Shown here one piece after another: positions 7,261-14,640 of a stretch of 26,459 nt of DNA; the stretch's first letter is position 1; the number at the start of each line of letters is the position of its first letter. The translations under genes were made by a program, and so were the position numbers. The stretch comes from VRUE01 sp035260485. GTDB lineage: Bacteria; Actinomycetota; Thermoleophilia; Solirubrobacterales; 70-9. The notes below the pieces were generated by a model. That model was not told the DNA's origin. It did not search any database and was given only the letters and a program-made list of their open reading frames with translations. The stretch lies in the NCBI GenBank assembly GCA_035260485.1, contig DATFVC010000056.1, positions 1 through 26,459 on the forward strand, given 5' to 3'.

Positions 7261-7956
7261 ATGCCGCGCCCCGTGCCCCTTCCCGCTCTGAAATCCATCA
7301 CTTGGGTGACCACCGACTGCTACGGCACCCTGATCGATTGGGAGAAGGGGATCATCGAAGCGTGCAAGAAAGAGGCCGCCAAGGACGGTTTCAGCTTCGA
7401 AGAGGGGCCGTTCCTCGCCCGCTTCATGGAGGTGCAGGCCGAAATCATGGCCGGCTCCTACGAACTTTACGCGGAGGTGCTGCGCCGCACGATCGTCAAG
7501 ATCGCGCGCGAGATCGGCTGGGAGATCGAGCCCTCGCGTGCCCAGTTCCTGCCCGACAGCGTCGCCTACTGGCTGCCCTTCCGCGAGGCCAACGCGGCGA
7601 TGGACCGGCTCGGCAAACGCTACGACATCGGGATCATCTCCAACGTCGACGACAAACTGCTCGGCATCTCCCGTCGCCACCTGCGCACCGAACTGGACCT
7701 GGTCGTCACCGCCCAGCAGGTGCGCAGCTACAAGCCCGACCCGGTCCATTTCAAAGAGTGCGCGCGGCGGATCGGCGGCAAAAAAGGCTGGGTTCACATC
7801 GGCTCCGACTACACGACCGACGTCGCCCCGCTGCTGAAAATGAAAGTTCCGGTGATCTGGGTCAACCGCCACGGCGAGAAGCTCGAGGGCCGCAAAGCGC
7901 CTAGCGCCACGGTGAAGAACTTCCGCGAGGCGGCCAAAAAGCTGGGCGCGTCCTAG
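7261..7956 (+). CDS. HAD-superfamily hydrolase (haloacid dehalogenase type II-like)
   Basis: 231 aa. Motif I is TTDCYGTLIDW with nucleophile D19. The residue two after it is Tyr rather than the Asp of HAD phosphatases, as in L-2-haloacid dehalogenases (D-x-Y-G-T-L). A helical cap domain follows, then motif II (IISNVDD), motif III with the lysine in SYKPDPVHF, and motif IV in GSDYTTDVAPL. Substrate is unknown; many such proteins are misannotated, so dehalogenase is only the nearest family. It is divergent from sucC and 93 bases upstream of the sulfatase. The start is uncertain: TATAAG touches the ATG, so GTG 7273 is a possible alternative. Confidence 0.82.
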   Translation: MPRPVPLPALKSITWVTTDCYGTLIDWEKGIIEACKKEAAKDGFSFEEGPFLARFMEVQAEIMAGSYELYAEVLRRTIVKIAREIGWEIEPSRAQFLPDSVAYWLPFREANAAMDRLGKRYDIGIISNVDDKLLGISRRHLRTELDLVVTAQQVRSYKPDPVHFKECARRIGGKKGWVHIGSDYTTDVAPLLKMKVPVIWVNRHGEKLEGRKAPSATVKNFREAAKKLGAS

Positions 7957-8014
7957 CCGTTTTCTAGCGTTCGGGCTTCGCAACTTCGCCCGCGGCAGCG
8001 GTTTCGACCTTTGT

Positions 8015-8033
8015 AGGCGACCCGAGGTCGCCT
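8015..8033 (+). other. Hairpin between the HAD and sulfatase genes
   Basis: AGGCGACC-CGA-GGTCGCCT is a perfect 8-base stem with a 3-base loop, 16 bases before the sulfatase ATG. A related CCGAGGTTGCCTG string occurs inside inverted repeat B. It could be an attenuator or operator. There is no U-tract, so a classical terminator is unlikely. Confidence 0.35.
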
Positions 8034-8049
8034 GGGCGGCACTTATTCG

Positions 8050-9927
8050 ATGGATCGAGTCAGCCACACCCGACTGCCTTCGCGCGCCCGCCTGCCAATT
8101 GCAGCGGCGCTGCTGGCGCTGCTCTGCGCGCTGGCGCTGAGCATCGCCCAAGCTCACGCCGTCGAAGCGGAAGAACCGCCGCTCGATCCCAACAGCGAAC
8201 CGCCCAGCTTCGTCGTGATCCAGACCGACGATCAGACCCTCGACGGTCTCTACGCCGCCTTCAGCGCCTACCCGGGAGCCCCCGAAACGCGGGCGATGCC
8301 GAACACGTTGGAACTGCTCGCCAAAAAAGGCGAGACCTTCAACCGCTACTACGTCTCCTATCCGCTCTGCTGCCCCTCGCGAGTCAGCCTGATGACCGGC
8401 CGCTACGCCCACAACACCGGCGTCAAGGGCAATGTCCAGCCCAACGGCGGCTACTTCGGCTTCTCCTTCCGCGGCGCCTTCGAACACAACATCGCCACCT
8501 GGCTGCACGGCGCCGGCTACCGCACGATCCACATCGGCAAGTTCCTCAACGGCTACGGCGACGAACCGTACGACAACGGAACCACCGTGCCGCCCGGCTG
8601 GGACGCCTGGCACACGATGCTGAACGCCGATACCCACCACTACTTCTACGGCTACACGCTCAACAACAACGGGCAGCTCAGCGAACCCTACGGCGACTCG
8701 GGCAGTTGGGAAACCCGCGAATACGGGCTCCGCGACGAAGCCGGCTGCCCATTCGAACCGCTCGAAGGCCGTCCCTGCCTCTACGCGACCGACGTCTTCA
8801 ACTGGATGGCGAGGGAAGAGATGCTCGCCACCCCCGCCGAACAGCCCTTCTACCTCCAGGTCGACTACACCGCCCCGCACGGCGACTTCCGCCGCCCCGC
8901 CGGGCCCGAGCCGGCGCCTCGCTATTACGACTGGTTCAAGGGGGCGAGGCTGCCGCACGACCGCTCCGAAGGCTTCGACGAGGGCAATGTCAGCGACAAG
9001 CCCGGCTTCATCCGCGAAGCGGAACACCTGACCCCGAACGACAAGCGGACCTACAAGGTCTACTACGAGAAGCAGCTCGAGTCGCTGCGCTCGGTCGACG
9101 ACGGGGTGAAAGAGATCGTTGACACGCTCGGCCAGCTTCACCGGTTGCGCAACACCTACATCCTCTTCACCTCCGACAATGGCTTCTTCTTCGGCGAGCA
9201 TCGCCTGATCGGCGGCAAGTTCCTCGCCTACGAGCCGGCCACCCACCTGCCCTTCCTGATCCGCGGCCCGGGGATAAAGCAAGACAGCTCGACCGGCGAG
9301 CTGACGGCGAACATCGACATCGCGCCGACGATCCTCGATCTTGCCGGGGTCGAACCGGACAAGAGCGTCGACGGCCGCTCGATGGTCCCCTTCCTCCGCG
9401 ACCCCGAACTGCGCAGCCGCCGGCCGCTCCTCTTCGAGTCGTTCGTCCAGACGAGCGACGTCGAAGCGAACGGGACGATCTCCAGCAGCGGCGAAGGGGA
9501 CGGCGGCCGTCCGGGCGGCAACGGCAGCACCGGCGAAAACGCGGCGGGCGCCTCCACGAGCGCAGCACCAACCGCCCACGCCTCGCTCCTGGCGCCGCCC
9601 CTGAACTACGAGGGAATCCGCCTCGGTCCGTACAAGTACATCGCCTGGCCCGACGGCGAGAAGGAGCTCTACAACATCAACAAGGACCCGTACGAGCTCA
9701 ACAACATCGTCAAAGTCCCCAACTTCTACCCGATCCGCAACTTCCTCCATCGGCAGCTGCGACGCTTCGAGAACTGCGTCGGGCGGGAATGTCGGGAAGT
9801 GACGCCACCGCTGCCGCTGACCCGAATCGAATTCGAGCGCCTGCGGGCCAAGCGCCAGAAGGAAGTGCGCGAACACGAACGGGAACGGGAAAAGGAACGG
9901 CGCGAACACGAACACGGCCACCCGTAA
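8050..9927 (+). CDS. Secreted arylsulfatase-family sulfatase (glucosamine-6-sulfatase-like)
   Basis: 625 aa. A Sec signal peptide covers about 1-37 (hydrophobic core IAAALLALLCALALSIA, likely cut after AHA). The sulfatase signature is LCCPSRVSLMTGR: C107 of C-C-P-S-R fits CxPxR and would become formylglycine. Metal ligands are the D60/D61 pair (QTDDQT) and SDNGFFFGEHRL near residue 376. The CCPSR form and HNTGV context resemble N-acetylglucosamine-6-sulfatases. A low-complexity Gly/Ser/Ala insert lies at about 475-518, and the tail after 590 is almost all Glu, Arg and His. Substrate is unproven. Activity needs a formylglycine-generating enzyme, which is not in this window. Confidence 0.9.
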   Translation: MDRVSHTRLPSRARLPIAAALLALLCALALSIAQAHAVEAEEPPLDPNSEPPSFVVIQTDDQTLDGLYAAFSAYPGAPETRAMPNTLELLAKKGETFNRYYVSYPLCCPSRVSLMTGRYAHNTGVKGNVQPNGGYFGFSFRGAFEHNIATWLHGAGYRTIHIGKFLNGYGDEPYDNGTTVPPGWDAWHTMLNADTHHYFYGYTLNNNGQLSEPYGDSGSWETREYGLRDEAGCPFEPLEGRPCLYATDVFNWMAREEMLATPAEQPFYLQVDYTAPHGDFRRPAGPEPAPRYYDWFKGARLPHDRSEGFDEGNVSDKPGFIREAEHLTPNDKRTYKVYYEKQLESLRSVDDGVKEIVDTLGQLHRLRNTYILFTSDNGFFFGEHRLIGGKFLAYEPATHLPFLIRGPGIKQDSSTGELTANIDIAPTILDLAGVEPDKSVDGRSMVPFLRDPELRSRRPLLFESFVQTSDVEANGTISSSGEGDGGRPGGNGSTGENAAGASTSAAPTAHASLLAPPLNYEGIRLGPYKYIAWPDGEKELYNINKDPYELNNIVKVPNFYPIRNFLHRQLRRFENCVGRECREVTPPLPLTRIEFERLRAKRQKEVREHEREREKERREHEHGHP

Positions 9928-9929
9928 GA

Positions 9930-10051
9930 GCGGGTGCGGGGTTGCCCTTCCCTCTTGCTGGGTTTTTCGCCTGGGAACTTGGCGGCCATCCGAGGTTGCC
10001 TGAGGGGCGAAAAACGGACGCCGCTGCGCCGGAGGGCAACCCCGCACCCGC
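9930..10051. repeat. Long inverted repeat element B (convergent gene ends)
   Basis: Arms 9930-9948 and 10033-10051 are perfect reverse complements over 19 bases. The loop of 84 bases again carries GGGTTTTTCGCC near the left arm and GGCGAAAAAC near the right, as in element A. The left arm starts 3 bases after the sulfatase stop and the right arm ends 16 bases before the carboxylase stop. It probably acts as a bidirectional terminator. Confidence 0.88.
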
Positions 10052-10067
10052 CCGAGTAGCGCCTTCG

Positions 10068-11828
10068 TTACTCGATTACAGCTAGGACGTCGCCGCTGGA
10101 GACCGAAGCGCCTTCGGCTACGTTGAGGGCCGTGACCTTGCCGGAGCGGTGGGCGGCTATCTCGTTCTCCATCTTCATCGCCTCGATCACGCAGATCAGG
10201 TCGCCCTCGGAAACCTCGGCGCCCTGCTCGACGGCGACTTTGAGCACGGTGCCCTGTAGTGGCGAGGGCAGCGACTCGCTCGAGGCACTTGCGCCTCCGC
10301 CCGCCTTGCGCTCGCGCTTGGGCGGCCGCTTGCCGCCCGCGGCAGTCGGCGCCGCGGCGCCTGCGGCGGCCTCGCCGATCACCTTGACATCGAAGAGCTT
10401 GCCGGAGACCTCGACTTTGTAGTCGCGGGTTACGACCTCGGCGCCCTCCGGAACCGCCGGCGCCTCAGCCTCCTGCGGCGCGGTGGTCTTCAGCCACTTG
10501 CGGTCCTCCATCAGGTCGCGGCAGGTCTCCCCCTTCGCCCACTGCTCGGTGGCGAGGATCGCACTGTGGAAGGGAATAAGCGTGGTCAGGCCGCCGACCT
10601 CGTACTCACCCAGCGCGCGCAGCATGCGTCGCGTCGCGTGCTCGCGGTCGACGTCCCAGACGATCAGCTTGGCGACCATCGGGTCGTACATCGGCGTCAC
10701 CTCGGAGCCGCCCTCGACCCCGGAGTCGACTCGTACGCCCGGTCCAGCCGGCTCGCGGTAGGAGCCGATCGCCCCCGGGGCCGGCGCGAAGTTCTTGTGG
10801 GCTGCCTCGGCGTTGATCCGGCACTCGATCGCGTGGCCGCGCAGCTCGACGTCCTCCTGGGAGACCGTGAGCGCCTCTCCGGCGGCAACCAAGATCTGCT
10901 CGCGGACGATGTCGACCCCGGTGACCATCTCGGTGACGCAGTGCTCGACCTGCACCCGCGTGTTCATCTCGAGGAAGAAGTACTCGTCGCCGACCTGCAG
11001 CCCCTCAACCGTTCCGGCCGAGCGGTAGCCGACCGCGGCGGCGGCGTCGGTGGCTATCTTGCCGATCCGCTCGCGCATCTCGGCGTCAACATGGGGCCCC
11101 GGCGCCTCCTCGATCACCTTCTGGTGACGGCGCTGGATCGAGCAGTCGCGCTCGCCGAGGTGGATCACGTTGCCACGGGAGTCGGCCAGCACCTGGACCT
11201 CGACGTGGCGGGGATCCTCGAGGTAGCGCTCGACGTAGACGCGGTCGTCGGAGAAGAACTTCTCGCCCTCGCGGGCAGCGCCCTCGAAGGCCTCCTGAAG
11301 ATCGTCGGGGGTCATCGCGACGCGGAAGCCCTTACCGCCGCCGCCGCCTGCCGCCTTGCAGGCAACCGGGTAGCCGGCGTCCTCGGCCTGCTGGCGGGCC
11401 TCATCGACGTTCTTTGCCGGCGCCGTGGCGCCAGGCACGATCGGCACGCCGGCCTCGGCCATGATCTCCCGCGCCCGGGTCTTCGAGCCCATCGCCTCGA
11501 TCGCCTCGGCGGGCGGGCCGATAAAGACAATCCCCGCCTCGGCACAAGCGCGGGCGAAATCAGCGTTCTCGGCAAGGAAACCGTAGCCGGGATGGATCGC
11601 CTCGGCGCCGGCCTGCTTCGCCGTCTCGATGATCTTCTCGATGCTCAGATAGCTTTCGGCCGGCACCGCCGGGCCGATCAGGAAAGCCTCGTCCGCCTCG
11701 CGCACATGCGGCGCATCCCGATCGATCTCGGAATAAACGGCGACGGACCCGATCTCCATCTCCTTCAGGGTCCGCGCGACCCGGATCGCGATCTCGCCGC
11801 GGTTGGCAATGAGCACCTTCTCGAACAC
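10068..11828 (-). CDS. accA3: Acyl-CoA carboxylase alpha chain (biotin carboxylase plus biotin carrier)
   Basis: 586 aa, the size of actinobacterial fused AccA proteins. The biotin carboxylase part (1-450) starts FEKVLIANRGEIAIRV, has the glycine-rich ATP-grasp loop AGGGGGKGFRV (about 160-170) and EMNTRVQVEH (287-296). A Lys/Ala-rich linker at about 475-510 leads to the carrier domain with biotinyl K552 in EAMKMEN. It carboxylates biotin for acetyl- or propionyl-CoA carboxylase; the carboxyltransferase gene is not nearby. The start is GTG 11828, with TAGACT 8 bases upstream and no Shine-Dalgarno, so probably leaderless. The symbol is by analogy with actinobacterial homologues. Confidence 0.93.
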   Translation of the reverse strand: MFEKVLIANRGEIAIRVARTLKEMEIGSVAVYSEIDRDAPHVREADEAFLIGPAVPAESYLSIEKIIETAKQAGAEAIHPGYGFLAENADFARACAEAGIVFIGPPAEAIEAMGSKTRAREIMAEAGVPIVPGATAPAKNVDEARQQAEDAGYPVACKAAGGGGGKGFRVAMTPDDLQEAFEGAAREGEKFFSDDRVYVERYLEDPRHVEVQVLADSRGNVIHLGERDCSIQRRHQKVIEEAPGPHVDAEMRERIGKIATDAAAAVGYRSAGTVEGLQVGDEYFFLEMNTRVQVEHCVTEMVTGVDIVREQILVAAGEALTVSQEDVELRGHAIECRINAEAAHKNFAPAPGAIGSYREPAGPGVRVDSGVEGGSEVTPMYDPMVAKLIVWDVDREHATRRMLRALGEYEVGGLTTLIPFHSAILATEQWAKGETCRDLMEDRKWLKTTAPQEAEAPAVPEGAEVVTRDYKVEVSGKLFDVKVIGEAAAGAAAPTAAGGKRPPKRERKAGGGASASSESLPSPLQGTVLKVAVEQGAEVSEGDLICVIEAMKMENEIAAHRSGKVTALNVAEGASVSSGDVLAVIE

Positions 11829-11836
11829 GGCGGCGC

Positions 11837-11842
11837 AGTCTA
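11837..11842 (-). promoter_or_regulatory. -10-like TAGACT box, probable leaderless start
   Basis: TAGACT lies 8 bases before the GTG start at 11828. It sits in the 45-base gap after merR, so the carboxylase gene probably has its own promoter. The -35 is weak. Confidence 0.4.
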
Positions 11843-11873
11843 TTCAGCCGCAACGGACGAGAAGGGCTTGGGC

Positions 11874-12296
11874 TCAAGTGGCAGAAGAGCCGTCCGCTTG
11901 CCCAGCGACACGCTCGTCAAATAGAGCACAGGTGTCGAGCGTGTCACAGCTACATCTGCTGGCAAGGTGGAGCCAATCGCGCGTGGTCTCGGCGCGCTCG
12001 ATCAGGGCATCGACCTCCGGCAGCTTGCGGGACGCGAGTGCTCGAAGCTGCTCGTGGGCCGGGGCGCCCCGGTCGGTGGAGGTCAGCAGGACGCCGACCT
12101 CCTCGAGGGAGAACCCAGCCTGCTTGGCCGCGTCGATGATCCCGAGTCTGTGAATGACAGCGTCCGTGTAGCGGCGCTGACCACCGGTACGCTCCGGTTC
12201 GGGAAGGAGCCCGCTCCGCTCGTAAAAACGGATCGCGGACACGCTGACACTGGCCTTGCCGGCAACTTCGCCGATGCTGAGCATTGCTTCTGCCAT
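11874..12296 (-). CDS. MerR-family regulator with a CxCx5C C-terminus
   Basis: 140 aa from ATG 12296, where the MerR N-terminus begins (MLSIGEVAGKASVSVSAIRFYERSGLL). An upstream in-frame reading would cross the divergent promoter. The winged-helix DNA-binding domain is at 5-75, followed by the dimerisation helix and a sensor loop RCSCDTLDTCALF with C115, C117 and C123. The C-x-C-x5-C spacing equals the last three cluster cysteines of SoxR (Cx2CxCx5C). The first is absent, and the MerR/ZntR cysteine near residue 79 is also absent. It could sense metal or redox state. It is divergent from the small Cys protein gene, with an operator between them. Confidence 0.88.
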   Translation of the reverse strand: MAEAMLSIGEVAGKASVSVSAIRFYERSGLLPEPERTGGQRRYTDAVIHRLGIIDAAKQAGFSLEEVGVLLTSTDRGAPAHEQLRALASRKLPEVDALIERAETTRDWLHLASRCSCDTLDTCALFDERVAGQADGSSAT

Positions 12297-12308
12297 GAAG
12301 ATCGTCGC

Positions 12309-12339
12309 TTGACCTAAACCCAGGTTCAGGATCAACACT
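12309..12339 (+). promoter_or_regulatory. MerR-type operator/promoter with long spacer
   Basis: A TTGACC -35 (12309-12314) is followed 19 bases later by AACACT (12334-12339). Inside the spacer is the 18-base dyad CCTAAACCCAGGTTCAGG (12313-12330), whose halves match at 7 of 8 positions. A 19-20 base spacer with a central dyad is the classical architecture for activation by MerR proteins through DNA untwisting. The CCTxAA...TTxAGG form resembles a soxbox. It would drive the plus-strand gene at 12374 and may also repress merR. Confidence 0.72.
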
Positions 12340-12373
12340 AGCGTCGAACCCCCGAAACCTGGAGGCGCCGACA

Positions 12374-12685
12374 ATGACGAACGACACTGCAATGGCCTGC
12401 TCTCTCGGCGCAGGCGAACTCAAGCAAAGGCTTGCCGCGATAGCCGAGACTGGCGCGGGCAGTTTGATCTCCCGCGAAATCGAGGGCGACCGCCACCTTT
12501 TGCGCTTCCGGGCAAGCGGGGCGACGCGACAGCAATTGGAAAACATCATCGCCGCCGAGGCCGAGTGCTGCTCGTTTCTCGAACTCTCACTAAGCGAAGA
12601 CGGTCACGAGCTGGTCCTGTCGATAGCTGCGCCCAAAGATGGTCAAGCAGTGGCGGACGAGCTTGCCGACGCGTTTACGCGGTAA
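12374..12685 (+). CDS. Small cysteine-containing protein of unknown function, MerR-linked
   Basis: 103 aa, with GGAGG 8 bases before the ATG. It has no membrane segment or export signal. It contains C9 (MACSLGAGELKQRLA) and a Cys pair C65-C66 in AEAECCSFLELSL, spaced so that three thiols could form a metal or redox site. I recall proteins of this general pattern beside metal-responsive MerR genes but cannot name a characterised family. It is the first gene behind the MerR-type promoter and therefore the most likely direct target. The CCxF(L/F)xFxL pattern with a later LxIxAP strand suggests a compact alpha/beta fold. Confidence 0.7.
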   Translation: MTNDTAMACSLGAGELKQRLAAIAETGAGSLISREIEGDRHLLRFRASGATRQQLENIIAAEAECCSFLELSLSEDGHELVLSIAAPKDGQAVADELADAFTR

Positions 12686-12718
12686 CGGTTAGCCGAGAGC
12701 AGCTGCGACGATTCCGCC

Positions 12719-12970
12719 GTGACAGGCAAGTCGATCGCATTGTTTGTCGCGGCGGCACTCGCCGAGATCGGGGGCGCCTACCTCGTTTGGATCGGCCTGC
12801 GCAACAGCGAGGGATTTCTGCTGGTCGCATTGGGGGTTGCTGCGCTCGGCCTCTACGGCGTCGTCGCCGCCCTCCAGCCCGAGAACGAGTTTGGGCGCAT
12901 ACGCGCCGCGATAGGGCTCTACCGCGGGCTTCGCTTCCCCGAGGTCGGAATAGGCTGCGGCATGTGTTGA
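12719..12970 (+). pseudogene. Truncated YnfA-family (UPF0060) membrane protein
   Basis: 83 aa from GTG 12719. Residues 5-27 (SIALFVAAALAEIGGAYLVW) and 32-52 (GFLLVALGVAALGLYGVVAAL) are two membrane helices, followed by QPENEFGRIRAAIGLYRG. This matches the first two-thirds of YnfA proteins, where the text normally reads FGRxxAAYGGVY and continues into two more helices (about 108 aa in all). Here it breaks off into LRFPEVGIGCGMC and stop, overlapping the next gene by 7 bases. I found no continuation in another frame. It was probably part of a MerR-controlled export cassette and is likely non-functional; alternatively it is a genuine two-helix variant. Confidence 0.65.
12951..12956 (+). promoter_or_regulatory. 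-10-like TAGGCT box, probable leaderless start
   Basis: TAGGCT lies 7 bases before GTG 12964 of the hydrolase gene. There is no Shine-Dalgarno. The box sits inside the degenerate end of the truncated YnfA reading frame. Confidence 0.4.
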
Positions 12971-13791
12971 TCGAGTTGTCAGCTGGGCCGATCGAGTACG
13001 AGGACACTGGCGGCGAGGGGCCGGTGGTTGTCCTGGTGCACGGGCTGACGATGGATTGGCGGCAGTGGCGCAAGGTAGTCGCCGAGCTGGATGGCGATTT
13101 CCGCTGCGTGATGCCGGTGCTGCCAATGGGGGCGCACAGGCGGCCGATGCGGGCCGATGCCGACCTCTCGCTCCGCGGCATGGTGCGACTCCTCGCCGAG
13201 TTCCTCGAGGGCCTCGATCTGGGCGACGTGACGCTCTGCTTCAACGACTGGTGCGGCGCCCAGGTGATGATCGCCGACGGGCTGATGGAGCGAGTCGGGA
13301 AGCTGGTGCTCGTCTCCTGTGAGGCTTTCGAGAACTACCCTCCCGGTCTCGCCGGCCACGCTGCCTGGCTCTCGGCCAAGCTTCCCGGCGGCATCCCGTT
13401 CATGCGCCAGGTGCTCCTGCGGCCGAGACTGCGGCGGCTGCCGTTCGTCTTCGGCCAGATGACCAAGCACGGCATTCCCGACGAGCTAATGCGCGAATGG
13501 CTCGAGCCGCTGAGGCGTCCCGAGATCCGCCGCGACCTGCGCAGGTACGCCGGCGCCGCGATGAAGGGAAGGCACGACCTACGCGCCGCCACCCCCGCGC
13601 TCGCCTCCTTCGATCGTCCCGTCCTCGTCGTCTGGGACATCGAGGGGAAGATGATGCCCAATGAGCACGGCCGCAGGCTTGCGGAGGCGTTCCCCGACAG
13701 CCGCCTGGTTGAGCTGCCCGACTGCTACACGCTGATCCCCGAGGACCAGCCGGTCGAGCTGGCTCGCGCGATCCGGGACTTCGCCGCCTGA
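12964..13791 (+). CDS. Alpha/beta hydrolase with Asp nucleophile and missing catalytic His
   Basis: 275 aa from GTG 12964. LVHGLTMDW (24-32) is the oxyanion-hole HG motif. The nucleophile elbow is CFNDWCGAQ with D95 followed by Trp, as in haloalkane dehalogenases and epoxide hydrolases rather than GxSxG esterases. The acid region is VVWDIEGKMMP (223-232). Where the family has GH before the final EDQP, this protein reads PDCYTLIPEDQP, so the general-base histidine position is Tyr-Thr (T256). The rest of the fold is intact, so either it is catalytically altered or a different base is used. A 33-base gap separates it from the PHP gene. Substrate is unknown. Confidence 0.8.
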   Translation: MLIELSAGPIEYEDTGGEGPVVVLVHGLTMDWRQWRKVVAELDGDFRCVMPVLPMGAHRRPMRADADLSLRGMVRLLAEFLEGLDLGDVTLCFNDWCGAQVMIADGLMERVGKLVLVSCEAFENYPPGLAGHAAWLSAKLPGGIPFMRQVLLRPRLRRLPFVFGQMTKHGIPDELMREWLEPLRRPEIRRDLRRYAGAAMKGRHDLRAATPALASFDRPVLVVWDIEGKMMPNEHGRRLAEAFPDSRLVELPDCYTLIPEDQPVELARAIRDFAA

Positions 13792-13815
13792 CCCCGGCCT
13801 CGGCGCCGGTAGGGT
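13788..13815 (+). promoter_or_regulatory. Candidate promoter for the PHP gene, leaderless
   Basis: CTGACC (13788-13793), a 16-base spacer and TAGGGT (13810-13815) are followed 9 bases later by ATG 13825. There is no Shine-Dalgarno. The layout mirrors the NHL promoter (TTGACC, 16 bases, TAACCT). Confidence 0.4.
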
Positions 13816-13824
13816 CCCGGCCCC

Positions 13825-14640
13825 ATGTTGATCGAGCTGCAGAGCCACTCGACCGTGTCCGACGGCCAGCTGGCGCCCGCCGCGGTCGTCGAGGAAGCCG
13901 CCGCCGCCGGAGTGACGACGCTGGCGCTGACCGATCACGACGCGATCGCAGGGGTGCCGGAGGCGATGGCCGCAGCCGATCGGGTCGGGATCGAGCTGGC
14001 GCCGGCGATCGAGATGTCATGCGTACACGAGCACGCCGAAGACCTGCACATCTGCGGCTACTGGATCGACCTTGGGGCGATTGCGCCAGCCTGCGAGAGA
14101 GCGCAGCACGAACGGGTGACCCGGGCCGGTGAGATCGTCGAGAACCTGCGCCGCGAGGGCTTCGACCTCCACCTCGAGGACGCGGTCCGCGAGGCCGGCG
14201 ATGCGCTCTCAATCGGCCGGCCGCACATCGCCCGGGCCGCGGGCGCGACCGGCGATCTCGGCCCCTTCTTCGAGGAGTACCTGGTGCCGGGCGCAAAGGC
14301 CTTCGTCCCGCGCCGCTGGCCGACCGCCGAGCAGGCGGTCGAGGTGATCAAACAAGCCGGCGGTGTCGCCGTCGTCGCCCATCCCTACTGGGACATCTCA
14401 GAGCCAGTCAAGGTCGAGGAGCTGATTCGCGCCCTCGATGTCGACGGCGTCGAGACCTTCTACCCGACCCACAGCAAGGAGCAGACGGAGCACCTGCTCG
14501 CGCTCTGCGAAGAGCTCGACCTGATCCCGACCGCCTCCTCCGACTACCACGGCCCCACCCACAAGACCTTCGCTCGCTTCGGCGCCTACGACACCTACGG
14601 GCTGGGAGAGCCACGGGTGCCCAAGCGGGAGGGGCGATAG
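13825..14640 (+). CDS. PHP-domain phosphoesterase
   Basis: 271 aa. It has the polymerase-and-histidinol-phosphatase metal motifs in order: ELQSHSTVSDG (4-14), LTDHDAIAG (35-43), an Asp/Glu-rich EMSCVHEHAEDLHICGY block (about 66-82), GRPHIARA (about 131), VVAHPYW (about 187) and SSDYHGPTHK (about 240). The closest characterised relatives are YciV/TrpH-type 3',5'-nucleoside bisphosphate or 5'-3' RNA/DNA phosphatases. The first metal-binding His of the usual DLHxHS is Gln here (Q6), while H8 and the rest are kept. The stop codon lies inside the left arm of inverted repeat C. Confidence 0.85.
   Translation: MLIELQSHSTVSDGQLAPAAVVEEAAAAGVTTLALTDHDAIAGVPEAMAAADRVGIELAPAIEMSCVHEHAEDLHICGYWIDLGAIAPACERAQHERVTRAGEIVENLRREGFDLHLEDAVREAGDALSIGRPHIARAAGATGDLGPFFEEYLVPGAKAFVPRRWPTAEQAVEVIKQAGGVAVVAHPYWDISEPVKVEELIRALDVDGVETFYPTHSKEQTEHLLALCEELDLIPTASSDYHGPTHKTFARFGAYDTYGLGEPRVPKREGR

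Noticed and set aside
6715..10047. A 3.3-kb open frame on the minus strand across sucC, the HAD gene and the sulfatase.
   Set aside because: Its product is Arg/Val/Gly-rich with no motif and is antisense to three genes with clear catalytic motifs. Long antisense frames are a known effect of strong GC3 bias.
10566..11924. A 452-codon plus-strand frame opposite the carboxylase gene.
   Set aside because: It is antisense to a fully conserved biotin carboxylase and has no domain pattern.
12565..12963. Upstream extension of the alpha/beta hydrolase frame.
   Set aside because: It is a shadow of the small Cys protein and the YnfA fragment. The hydrolase homology begins at GTG 12964.
12719..12970. 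Reading the 83-aa frame as a complete SMR-type transporter.
   Set aside because: Only two helices are present and the family-specific sequence breaks abruptly. A fragment is the simpler reading.
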